Under the pieces are notes generated by a model. That model saw only the letters and a program-made list of their open reading frames with translations. It was not told the DNA's origin and searched no databases. DNA of 14,318 nt, from the NCBI GenBank assembly GCA_015039465.1, contig MU130119.1:5755-20072 (forward strand), given 5' to 3'. This document shows, piece by piece, positions 1 through 8,618 of this stretch. The translations under genes were made by a program, and so were the position numbers. Source of the DNA: Phlegmacium glaucopus (lineage: Eukaryota; Basidiomycota; Agaricomycetes; Agaricales; Cortinariaceae). Positions within the stretch are counted from its first letter, which is position 1. Every line of letters begins with the position of its first letter.

Positions 1-530
1 GACCAGACAAAGTCGGGGAGGTCGTAGATTGTGTCGTTGTGGATACCCGGCCTCTGGAAGAGAGATGAGTTAGTAAATTAACTTAGCTGAACCGCAAATG
101 AATGGTTACTTGGCGATACCATCAGCAGCAATCGACCCTTTCGACAAAACCAAAGGATCCTTCCTCGTAATCCGCATCTTCGGGAGAAACGTATCCCTAT
201 ACCAATTCTCGGCGCCTGCGTTTGCAACTTCTCCGAAACGTGTCTCGCTAACAGTTCAACATCCGGGAAATTCTTGGGTCACAAGCCCACGATGGTGGGG
301 AATAATAAGTGCTCAAAACTCCTGCTGAATTGCTTGGAACACCGAATAATGCGAGTTCCATGGACAAAGTTCGCGACGCGATAACAACTCTTTGGATTGA
401 AACCTAACAGTCATTTGATCCTTGACTTCGTTTGGTCCCCATGCTTTATCAAAGTTCGGACATAGAAGTCTCCCAAGTGCGACGATGTAGAAGATGACAA
501 TGTTGTTGAACAAGAAGATACGGGAACTCC
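1..530 (-). pseudogene. Chitin synthase fragment, copy 1 (cytochrome-b5-like region, broken)
   Basis: Chitin synthases are plasma-membrane enzymes that polymerise UDP-GlcNAc into wall chitin. Read on the minus strand from 530, a hydrophobic stretch leads into [13 protein letters not shown], typical of the region before the cytochrome-b5-like domain in the large (class IV/V-like) fungal enzymes. After several frame breaks, WYRDTFLPKMRITRK and DPLVLSKGSIAADGIAK follow, with GT at 109-108. A 56-nt intron (54-109 on the plus strand) ends in CTTCCAG, and the next exon reads GIHNDTIYDLPDFVW up to the window edge. A second copy in opposite orientation starts near 4041 and keeps the same intron, so the two are diverged duplicates. 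Frameshifts and a stop near 313 make this a pseudogene. The catalytic domain, if it exists, lies left of the window. Family is confident; class is inferred. Confidence 0.85.
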
Positions 531-639
531 CAAATTGAAGCTTACATCATGAAGTCGCATACATACTGCATCCTGTGCCATGACTGCCATGAGTCATGAA
601 AATTGCAACCGTCGACGTGCCTATGAATATTTTGATTAT

Positions 640-1070
640 TCAGGCAGCCGTTTCTGGCACCAATAAAGGAAAGTACGCGACTTGAAAAGCTGCTGCTGCA
701 GGGGAAAATGCGGGTATATATGTTTATTCCCGTGGAACAGAAAAGTACATGGGACACCGAGAAGCTGATACGAATGCCTAGCTTCTCAAGCCATCAGAGG
801 AAGCGGTTCTCATCGAGTGGATGCAGCAAAATGCTGCCTCTGGTGTCCACTGTGCTGTTTGACCAGCGTGCCCTCCGAAATTAGCTGACCGCTGGGCTGA
901 GAGATGGTGGACCAAGCGCTTCCTCAAGCGCCATCCAGAACTTGTAACACTACAATCTACAAAGCTAAACCTGCTGTGGCTGATTATTTTGAAAAGCTCA
1001 CAGGTCTCAACGAGTGGTAGAAGGGATTCAGCTGGGGTGGTGGGCAGAAGAATTCTGGTTTGTGTCGAAT
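640..1070 (+). pseudogene. pogo/Fot1-type (Tc1/mariner superfamily) transposase fragment
   Basis: One reading frame from about 673 reads through several stops and resembles the N-terminal DNA-binding half of fungal pogo-like transposases. It starts with a helix-turn-helix-like segment (YAT, stop, KAAAAGENAG). The CENP-B-type block follows: LLKPSEEAVLIEWMQQNAAS at about 781-841, then RWWTKRFLKRHPEL at about 898-940. After a frame change, AKPAVADYFEKLTGLNEW is seen, which in the family leads into the DDE catalytic domain. That domain is not recognisable beyond about 1070. At least four in-frame stops (after YAT, before LLKP, after HCAV, after LNEW) and frame changes show it is dead. It lies between the chitin synthase fragment and the coatomer pseudogene. 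I found no terminal repeats or TA target duplication. Confidence 0.75.
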
Positions 1071-1823
1071 TTCTTATGCATAGGTACTATGGTCTATTAC
1101 CTTCGTTTATTCCCTCTGATGGGCCATTGCCTGATCTTCGAAAGGTTCCGGATTCCCCGTTCATGACGTTCATTACATTCAATTGAGTTTTCAAACGCAT
1201 GAAGGACATAACATCTAGATGCAGAATTCGTCGAATCCACTTTGACCATACGCCGAGATGCCCGTCAGGTGATTTGTGTCGGAGGTGCCAAACAATGATT
1301 CGAAGTCTCCACATCCAAAACAACAAAAATCCCCCCAAACATTGAATCTCTCTGCTTCAGCATTTCCAAGGAACCGTAATAATAGTCTTGTTGGAACTGG
1401 GGATACATTGGGAACATGACGTCATGTATCGGTAGTAACATCAACGAGGTGGTTTGAAACCGAGAGTCCTGCTCGTAAGTCGGCCATGATGAAAGAATCG
1501 CCGCTGAATGGACCGGATGGTGATATCCAGGGAGAATTCAAAAGGAAAAGCAAATGCATTCTGAGGCGTGAAATGAGGGTAACTTTGTGATGTTAACAGC
1601 GTGGTTACATAACGTAAATACAATAGAACTAAGCTGAATGCCAACTTGGGAAGGCTGTAATCAAGCGTAAATGACTGGAGAGTACATGCAAAATGTGAAG
1701 CGATACGTTGATAGTGGTCACCTCCGAATACTCCTGGTTGGATCAGTAGCAAGAAGAATCTCCATTATGATGATAATATCATCGGGTGTGATGTATTAAT
1801 GAATCTTTTGGCTCTCCATGTAC
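1071..1823. other. No recognisable gene
   Basis: I recognise no gene here. The longest stop-free stretch (1441-1752, minus, about 103 codons) begins at TTG rather than ATG, has no family signature and no supporting splice signals. The segment sits between the pogo fragment and the truncated 3' end of the coatomer pseudogene, so it may be decayed transposon or intergenic DNA. Confidence 0.5.
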
Positions 1824-3645
1824 CTAAAAAATTCTCGAACTTGAACTGACACAAGGATCAGCGATAATAGCCGGTATTTTGGTTCTGCTTTTGGAGGTGA
1901 GTTCTAATTTCCATGCTTGGACTGTTTTTGGTGCTTGACTATATGGATAAATGTATCTCGGAGCGTAAGTTCTGGCAAATAGAGCTGCTTCGGGGGCACG
2001 TTGTATTGTCGTTAATAGGTCTACGCATCCAGCAGAATCGCCAAGGTTGTAACGGGATAGCAAATGCGAGATTATTCTGGCCTTTTCTCCTCTACAAGAA
2101 TTCAATCAGCACACCAATCTAAACCATCCGCAATAGGAACATACCAGCTTTCCCAGCCAACCCTCCAACCCATCTCTATCCCCCACCGCCACCAAAAGTA
2201 ACATCAAAGCACTTAAATCCCCAACTTTCTCAAAACATTCTTAAACTAATCGAATCTCCACACCGTCAAATCACGATCTCCTAATGCTTTCCATTTGATT
2301 TCTGATTCGTTTTCGGGGATTGTGTGAGTTATTTGACGTGCTGTGTCTAGGTCGTCTGGGTCGGTTGTTGGTCGGTATTTGCTAGCTCTTTGAGGTCTGT
2401 TGGCAGGGAAGGAGGGATGTTAGTGGAATGTGGGACTGGGAGAAGGAAGAAAGACGTACCACGCGCTTCATGGAATCGAGCAACCTTTTCTCAAGTTGGT
2501 CTGTAGGTAACGTAGGGAGTATCTCAGCAGCTTCTGTGTCCCCTCTTAGAATAGCAGTTTGGTATTCTACGACGCTGAGAGAAAGTGCGTATTAGTAGAT
2601 ACGAAGGTCTTTGTCTATTAGGTAGACTCGGTTGTGAGATGGGATATAGCCCAGGAGGTAGAGAGGTCTGGAGAGTGATTAATTAGATGAGCGTCTTGTA
2701 GGAAAAGAGGAAGGGCTTACGTGTCGAAGGGACTGATGGTGTAAGATTCGGAACTGACAAAGTAGCATAGCCGGTTGGAGGTGGTGTAAATGAAGCAGTC
2801 ACCAACCCATTTGGCTGTCTTGACGCTGGGGTGTTGATGGTTAGTCCCCTTTTGTTAGGTGTCAGGAATGAAGCGGCCTACCCTTCTGACACGTCAGCGA
2901 CGACTTCAAACGCTTCTTCAACACCTTCATCAGTGATTTCCGCTCCTTCTTCTAGTTTGGGGTTGTAGGCATCTCGATCGAATCGAAGGATGTAGAAAGA
3001 GTCTTCAGCGGTGATGGCCACTAAAGAACCGGTACCAGACCAGAAAACCTAGGTAAAAGTCGAAAATTAGACTGACAAGGAGAGGAGCAAAACAGTTAAA
3101 GAAACTCACATTCTTCGCTTCAACGTCAATCCATCTAACAATATCTCCAGACTCCCAATCCCAAAACATCACAAAACCAGCACCTCTAGCACCAAGCAAT
3201 GTCCCACCATGCAAACTCTCCATTGACCAACTCCCCGAACCTTTCATCCCAGTCCCAGGTCGGTCCATGCTGAATGTTGGTTCGTCCCTGCCGAGCTGGA
3301 TTTGCGGATTATTGATTTGGTAAAATGGCGTTTTAAGAGAATATGGACCTTGATGACAACGACACCTTCATCGAAGCCTACTGCTACTTCATTGGCGTCT
3401 TTGCGGAGTGCAACACACCATGACCGTTCTAAAGAATAGCTGAGTGTGTTTTCGATGCGATATGTGCCACTATTCCAAATCTTCACTGTCCCATCTTCAC
3501 TTCCACTGATGATAATAGGTAGATTGGGATGGAAGACAGCGAAAGAGACGTTGTTGGTATGACCTTCCATCGTTTGCACGCAACTCTTGCTGAGATAATC
3601 CCACACTTTGACAGTTTTATCATCGCCTGTGGTCACTAGATCAGA
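1824..3645 (-). pseudogene. SEC27: Coatomer subunit beta-prime (COPI, Sec27/COPB2) pseudogene
   Basis: Beta-prime COP is a WD40 and alpha-solenoid subunit of the COPI coat in Golgi-to-ER transport. The first recognisable residues, VTTGDDKTVKVWDYLSKS then VQTMEGHTNNVSFAVFHP, are the last blades of the first propeller (about 3636-3540). FDEGVVVIK joins across a short intron (about 3300-3350) to LGRDEPTFSMD. The text then jumps to GMKGSGSWSMESLHGGTLLG, so roughly 100 residues of the second propeller are missing. Further exons give WDWESGDIVRWIDVEAKN, VFWSGTGSLVAITAEDSFYI, VKTAKWVGDCFIYTTSNRLC and KWKALGDRDLTVWRFD followed by a stop near 2250. After a frameshift, GDLSALMLLLVAVGDRDGLE and then CVDLLTTIQRAPEAALFART (about 2040-1950) identify the solenoid. 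It ends near IADPC at about 1850. The N-terminal WD repeats and C-terminus are absent. Introns are kept, so this is a DNA-level duplication, not a retrocopy. Confidence 0.93.
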
Positions 3646-4040
3646 GATCGTCCACAGTTTAGCACGTTCGAGAGAAGCGAAGATTCCAGGACTTCACAGG
3701 ATATGTCTTGCCAGGATGCAAGCGAGGATGTTTATCCTGCAGTGTTGTTCGGAGGGATGACAGGTGCTGGTGAAGGTCTAGATTAGACTTGAGCGCTTGA
3801 ACGTTTGAAGAGTAATCTGTTCATCTCTCCGTTGCCAAACTTGGTCCAGAAAGGACCAAGATTCTGTAGTAAAGAAACGAACGCAGAATCAAGTAAATCC
3901 GAATCCTTGCCAACACAGACCGCGCGTAGTGGTTGATTCCAAAGAGGTTATACGAATGACGCATGGACTTGTATGTTCTTGGGTAATCCAAGTACTATTT
4001 GCCTTGTCTGCCACGTCGGACTCCCAAATTGAAGATGAGT
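3646..4040. other. Unassigned spacer between two divergent pseudogenes
   Basis: No gene is supported. On the minus strand about 3720-3800 a short open stretch reads LDLHQHLSSLRTTLQDKHPR, which looks protein-like but matches no family I recognise. It could be the remains of the sequence fused to the truncated coatomer start. Open frames on the minus strand at 3948-4163 run antisense to the chitin synthase remnant and are not considered genes. Confidence 0.45.
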
Positions 4041-6106
4041 TGTGATGACGTCTTGAATCGGTGTTCCAAGCAACTCACTAGACATTTTGAGCACGTAGAT
4101 TCGACTCATTATTTCCCATCGTCGTGGGCTTGTGGTGGATGATGCGTTTGCTTTGACGTCCAAGAATTTCAGGGATATTGAACCGTTAGCGAGACATGTT
4201 TCGGGGAAGTTGAGGTCCTTGTGGTTTTGTCAAAAGGGTCGATTGCTGGTGCTGGTGCTGATACTAATATCGCCGACTAAGCATCCATTTCTGGTTCAGC
4301 TATGTTAATTTACTAACTCATTTGTCTTCCAGAATGTGGGGTGTCTACAACGACACAATCTACGATCTCACCGACTATGTCTGGCCTCTTGGTCTCACTC
4401 AAAACTCACCCACATTCGTATTTCTGAACACTGACTTGGTGCATGTATTCAAACAGAGGCCCGGTCAAGATGTAACGCCACGTTTGAATAAGGTGCTTCA
4501 AGCTATGAATACGACTTCGAGAGCACAGAATTTGGCCTTTTTGAATACTGTGTTTTTGTTGGGAAAGGTGGATTTCAGGAAGACGGCTAGATGTCAAGTG
4601 CAGAGTTGGTTCTTCATCATCTTTTCGAAATCGCGTATGGCTTCTATGGAGAGGATTCATGCTCATCGGTTGAATGGTCGTCTATCTCCTTTCGTGCGTC
4701 TCTTATTCACCCTAACCCTCGTTGAAGTACTACGTCTAACTAATCTATCAGATATCCAGTGTACAGTTTCTTCCTCCCGATATATTCTTTTTGGCGTATG
4801 GATGAATTTGGTTGGGGCAACACTCGTTTGGTCCTCAGAGGATCAGAAGGGTTATTGGCAATGAAAGGTTCGATGACTCCTTGATTCCTCTCAAAAAATT
4901 CAGTGGTACGTCAGAAATGTCAATCACCATTGTTTCGTTCTATCACACTCATCTATAGAATATGAGGCTGAGGCTTGGGAAAGCGGTACTCGTCACTCTG
5001 ATGATACCAGATATGATGGTAAGTCTCGGTCACGCCCTCTGATACGACAGATCTCGAGATGGATCGCCTCATCCCTATAACCAAGCTTCTCATTCGGGCG
5101 ATTATTATTGCGACACTAACCTCACGTATAACAACTCAGATCCCAATCTGCGGTCTTGGCGGCCAGTCAGCTTTCGCACAATAACCTTTCGCATATTGGG
5201 CTATATTGGGGCCCAACCGCATCGTACGGCGGTCCTGACTTGGCAACTGGTTCTGATTATCGACATATGCCCATGGCGATAATACCACAGATGGGATATC
5301 AGAATACTGGGCGCAAGGGGGCACCGGGATCAAAAAAAAATACCCGGGGTCGATTTATTTTTTAAGCCAACTTTGGGTGGACTAACTAACTTATGTAATC
5401 AGGCACACATCTATATATGGCAATATGATGTCATCCTATCCTCACCTCCGTGCTCGCTTGCCTCCCCTTGCCTCAGAAGACACCTCGCAAGCAGTGCAAA
5501 CCTAATTCTGGGGCTCCAACTCTAGGTATTAGAGGTGATACTAACATCTCAGGTAAGTAATGCAGCACAACCCTACTTGATAATGTGGTACTTACCCATT
5601 GAGTTTCACAGCCAGACTGATTACATTTGATTGTGCCACCTGATCAACCATCAAGTACCTGGGTGAAGGGATATTCAGTGCATTTCAAATTGCCTATAGA
5701 TACTGGTTGTAAATAGTGTGATCACCCATAAAATATGAATATTACAGTCATATCTACCTACACCAGACCTATGCTACTAGAGAAACTCATTTCTGCACAT
5801 CTTATGCATGTAGTAAGGCCTTAATAGCTTCAAATTGATGTTTTAAACCCTTGTTCTGGTGAAGTCCTTTTTTTTTTTTTGGGGCCTCCGGCTGGACTAA
5901 CTAACCAGGTACCGGTCCGGCATTTCAATCCCAGTGCCCCCTTGACTGGGCGCATGTATGGTATGATCCCTCCGAATGCCGTTCCCCAAAATACGGTTAT
6001 GTCTGGTATGAATATGTTTGGAAGTGGTGGGAGTATGAATGGTTCACCAAGTCTCCGTCTCTACCATCTTTGGTAGGAAAACCTAGGAGAACTTGTGAGG
6101 CAATTA
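4041..6106 (+). pseudogene. Chitin synthase pseudogene, copy 2, catalytic core deleted
   Basis: This is a larger diverged copy of the gene fragment at 1-530, in the opposite orientation. The region at 4050-4330 aligns with copy 1 but has its own indels. The shared intron ends CTTCCAG at about 4331. The next exon gives MWGVYNDTIYDLTDYVW, FLNTDLVHVFKQRPGQDVTP, AQNLAFLNTVFLLGKVDFRK and TARCQVQSWFFIIFS, the segment just before the glycosyltransferase domain. Around 4615-4655 it jumps directly to FMLIG-stop-MVVYLLS. After an intron (about 4693-4751) it reads [20 protein letters not shown], the last membrane segments. The whole catalytic core is therefore missing. Next come [14 protein letters not shown], an intron (about 4903-4960) and EYEAEAWESGTRHSDDTRYD. 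The Met/Gly-rich tail follows (HMPMAIIPQMGYQNTG, then MYGMIPPNAVPQ and MSGMNMFGSGGSMNGSPS). Two hAT elements interrupt it, at 5314-5944 and from 6107. No functional enzyme is possible. Confidence 0.9.
5314..5944. mobile_element. Non-autonomous hAT element (631 bp) with perfect 8-bp target duplication
   Basis: The left end CAAGGGGGCACCGGGAT (5314-5330) is matched in inverted orientation by ATCCCAGTGCCCCCTTG (5928-5944), 16 of 17 positions. The direct 8-mer ACTGGGCG lies immediately outside on both sides (5306-5313 and 5945-5952). An 8-bp duplication with short inverted repeats is the signature of the hAT superfamily. Removing the element and one copy of the 8-mer restores an open chitin synthase tail reading GYQNTGRMYGMIPP, which confirms the boundaries. 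The interior has no coding capacity I can see. It holds a poly-T run (about 5869-5880) and two direct copies of TGGACTAACTAAC (5378-5390, 5893-5905) near the ends, possible subterminal sites. Any transposase must come from elsewhere; the ends differ from those of the element starting at 6107. Confidence 0.9.
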
Positions 6107-6130
6107 TAGGGCTACCAAAGTTCGGTTCAG
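6107..6130 (+). repeat. Left terminal inverted repeat of the large hAT element
   Basis: The sequence begins TAGGGCTACCAAAG and continues TTCGGTTCAG. It equals the direct complement of 13238-13261 at 23 of 24 positions. A small hairpin, TCGGTT-CAG-AACCGA, lies at 6122-6136, and TTGGTAGC at 6156-6163 is an inverted echo of GCTACCAA at 6111-6118. Confidence 0.8.
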
Positions 6131-6163
6131 AACCGATGTCGCGCACCAATACTGATTGGTAGC

Positions 6164-6723
6164 GTGAGAAGAAAGCTTAAAAGTCGCCATCATGAAAATA
6201 AGCGGACTTCAAATTCACTTACCTATTTTGGAAGCAGCCCTGAATCATGTTCCTGGTCAACAAAATCATTCGTTCAAAGATAACATCCCCATCGCTCATC
6301 ATACTCTCAATGTCTCACACTATGCTCTCCATTGTTTTCACTATCGACATGCTCCTAAGCATATACCATCCATTCGTTCCTTGGCTAGTGATCCAGCAAA
6401 GCGATCAATCTACTATTCGCATCGGTCATCGGCTCGCGTTTGATCGTATCTTTGGTCCATCATTTCAAGAACGGCCCCTTTATGGACGCATCAACTACAT
6501 CTCCCATTATGTACAAGGCTTTGTCATTGTTGTTGTGGCTATGGACCCACAAGTCTTCGCTTCAGCCATCTATCTTGCCATACCTCGCTCCTGGATCTCA
6601 CTCAGTCCCCTATCCTCACTCATCTACCTCTTATCTTATCATTCACTGCCAAAACCATCATTCACACGGTACCTGAAGCCTTCCCACCCTCTTTATGACA
6701 ATTTAGGAAGTCCAGGAGGATCA
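6164..6723. other. Unassigned interior segment of the hAT element
   Basis: All three plus frames are fairly open between about 6190 and 6720, with proline-, serine- and leucine-rich text, but no frame shows a family signature I recognise. Stretches such as ITTKQELQMNQQQRII (about 6719-6765) look protein-like. It may be a degraded host gene fragment feeding into the short C-terminus-like frame that follows. No function is proposed. Confidence 0.4.
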
Positions 6724-6730
6724 CGACTAA

Positions 6731-6823
6731 GCAGGAATTGCAGATGAATCAGCAGCAGAGGATTATTCTCGCAGTGTGTCAAGTGTTATCAAGGCTGCGC
6801 GACATGGGACCATGGGCAAGTAG
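6731..6823 (+). pseudogene. Possible C-terminal coding remnant of an unknown gene
   Basis: Thirty codons between two in-frame stops read AGIADESAAEDYSRSV then SSVIKAARHGTMGK, ending in TAG at 6821-6823. The composition is balanced, amphipathic and charged, unlike the neighbouring frames. The stop is followed by a T-rich tract and a 28-base A run, as a gene 3' end would be. I do not recognise the family. Upstream coding in the same frame is interrupted by a stop at 6728-6730. Chance openness cannot be excluded at this length. Confidence 0.3.
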
Positions 6824-7078
6824 TGTTTTCTCGGGAACAAGGCTGCGCCTTTCAAGTGTTGACTCAGGACCTTTCATATTTTGACATGACCACACGCCTA
6901 TGGAGTCGATATATTTTTGCTATTGGACTATGTACACTGCCTTCTCTTCTTTTCTCTCGCACTTTGACACTTTACAGATTTTTTTATTGTTCCTTCTTCT
7001 TTTCCATTGTTCTTTTCTTCTCGCAGCTGTCCTTTCTTCATTCCTCTTTTGACAGCGCGTACTTCTTTCTTTTTTATT

Positions 7079-7115
<37 letters not shown>

Positions 7116-7140
7116 ATATACAATTTATATTCAATGGTGT
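6824..7140. other. T/C-rich tract followed by a 28-base poly(A)
   Basis: From about 6940 the plus strand is dominated by TTCTTCTT/TCTTTT motifs and ends in TTTTATTGTTTT followed by 28 A's (7084-7111). Frames that read through this are low-complexity. The poly(A) may be a slipped homopolymer or the 3' tail of an inserted retroposed sequence. I saw no clear flanking duplication to decide. Confidence 0.6.
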
Positions 7141-7262
7141 GCATAAACCGTGGCAGCCCAGTATACCGATATGACAGGTTGGATTCTTCTAGTACATTAT
7201 ACTAACTTCTAAATTTTTCAGTCCATTTTCCTCTTTAGTTGATATGTTTTGTATGGACCCCG

Positions 7263-7282
7263 GGTTTGCTGCGCAGCAAACC
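7263..7282. repeat. Perfect 20-bp palindrome
   Basis: GGTTTGCTGCGCAGCAAACC is identical to its reverse complement. It could form a 10-bp stem or a cruciform or serve as a protein-binding site. CTAA occurs 13 bases downstream, which recalls the hairpin plus CTRR arrangement at Helitron 3' ends, but no other Helitron feature is present. Confidence 0.85.
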
Positions 7283-7448
7283 ATATCCGGACGGCTAACA
7301 AGTAGCCTCAGAATCCCTACCACCATCCACAACATGTAGGACGCACCACACAAACTAGCAGCTGTTAGTAACAGCAATCGCGACCACTACGCTGTGTTCA
7401 TGCCACCGGCCCATGACCAACAACTCAGTCATGATCACCTACTTCCTT

Positions 7449-7525
7449 CCACCACTTCCACCACGACTACTGCGACCACTGCGACCACCTTCCACCACGA
7501 CCACTGCGACCACTGCGACCACCAA
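7449..7525. repeat. Degenerate ACC/GCGACCACT minisatellite
   Basis: Repeated CCACCACTT, CGACTACTG and GCGACCACT units form a short array. In one frame it reads as a Thr-rich run (STTSTTTTATTATT) and shifts frame midway, so it may be the remnant of a Ser/Thr-rich wall-protein-like coding sequence. Confidence 0.65.
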
Positions 7526-7556
7526 CTCCAACACTCAATAAACTGGAACCAGAAAA

Positions 7557-7830
7557 CTGCTGGTGCCTATGGCTGACCAACAGCAAGTATACCAATCACG
7601 TTTTATACATAATTTTTAGTACATGAATGGCAAACTGCTGGTGCCTATCTTGGCACCAGCAGCAAGTACGGTGACACCGGCTACACAACATATCCTCCGC
7701 GGTTACCCGCTATTGCCCAACCACCATAGGACCCCCAACATAATACAACTAACAACCACATAATCTTTGATGTATGAATGACACTACTGGTGCCTATCAT
7801 TGGCAGCAGGAAGTACGGTGACGCCGACCG
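7557..7830 (+). repeat. Three diverged copies of a CTGGTGCCTAT module
   Basis: Copies start at 7557, 7635 and 7784, each beginning CTGCTGGTGCCTAT or CTACTGGTGCCTAT. Copies 2 and 3 continue into AGCAAGTACGGTGAC or a close variant, and are preceded by similar bases (ACATGAATGGCAAA, GTATGAATGACAC), so the longer period is about 150 bp. In copy 2 one frame reads TAGAYLGTSSKYGDTGY with a stop 96 bases after its first codon. Copies 1 and 3 carry stops or frame changes. It may be a degraded repeat protein; no family is recognised. Confidence 0.65.
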
Positions 7831-8019
7831 TTACTACCCACTCTGGTCCACTCTGGCAAACTCATTCCCACTCATTTGTTACTATTCGCACTCGTGAACT
7901 GACAACTAAGTTTTATTAAAGTTAGAGGCTGAGGTTTTCATAGTCGCTTTCTAAAATAATAATATTATAATTATAGATTCAGTTAATAAAAGTCTTTTTA
8001 ATCTCTTTTTATACGTGTC

Positions 8020-8150
8020 TTTCAAGCCAAGCTTGGCCAAGAGTTTTAAAAACTTTCCCGGCTTGGCGCTTGACCTTGGTTACCAGGTTTCCGGACTTGG
8101 CCTTGGCCTGACTTGGTTTGAAAGCCAAGCCAAGTCAGTCAAGGCCAAGA
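8020..8150. repeat. CAAG/CTTG-rich foldback block
   Basis: The block has an imperfect inverted pair, TTTCAAGCCAAGC... at 8020-8041 and CTTGGCCTGACTTGG... at 8102-8123 (about 18 of 22 positions), followed by further CAAGCCAAGTCAGTCAAGG words to about 8147. Such clusters resemble hAT subterminal motifs. No clear terminal repeat or 8-bp duplication borders it. Confidence 0.6.
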
Positions 8151-8618
8151 GGTGTAGCCATATTTAACAACAATCACTAATATCGGATCTGACGAACTCC
8201 TCGTTACTTCTGATGTTTCTGTTGGTCTCTCGCAACCTGGTCAGAAATCTAGTTTCCTGAGGGACAATAAACAAATCCCTTCCGAATCGGAATCTGAACA
8301 TTGTGTGTTTCCATCCCTCTCTCATCTTCTGTTCCTCCTACTCCTACTTCTGTTTAAATCTCCACTGACGCTATCTCCTCCTTCCTACTCCTACTAGTTC
8401 TCTCTCAGAAGACATTCTGATATCGTCATCTGTTATCCCCTGTCATTGTCAATTCTGATATCGTCATCTCTCTATCTAACTGTCATTTCTCTATTTTTTC
8501 GCTTGAACTCCCTCTTTAAGTGACCTTAAGGTGACTCTTCTACTAACAACCCCTCATTCTTACTTAACCCTCTTTGATGGATAGGACCGTAGGATTCCAT
8601 CTTCCTCAGATTTTAAGA
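8151..8618. other. Pyrimidine-rich spacer upstream of the GMC pseudogene
   Basis: The stretch is CT-rich on the plus strand (CTCCTACTCCTACTTC and similar). It contains an exact 18-bp direct repeat, ATTCTGATATCGTCATCT, at 8414-8431 and 8452-8469. No gene is evident. It may include the former promoter and 5' leader of the oxidoreductase. Confidence 0.5.

Noticed and set aside
1441..1752. 103-codon minus-strand open frame
   Set aside because: It starts at TTG, has no recognisable motif and no upstream or splice support.
526..4033. Shared 15-mer ACTCCCAAATTGAAG at 526-540 and 4019-4033
   Set aside because: It is in direct orientation while the chitin synthase copies are inverted, and one 15-base match is not improbable in a 14-kb window.
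3948..4163. 71-codon minus-strand open frame
   Set aside because: It is antisense to the chitin synthase remnant, whose plus-strand alignment with copy 1 explains the sequence.
6823..7146. 107-codon open frame over the T-rich and poly(A) tract
   Set aside because: It is low-complexity Phe/Ser/Lys text created by TTC/TTT runs and the A homopolymer.
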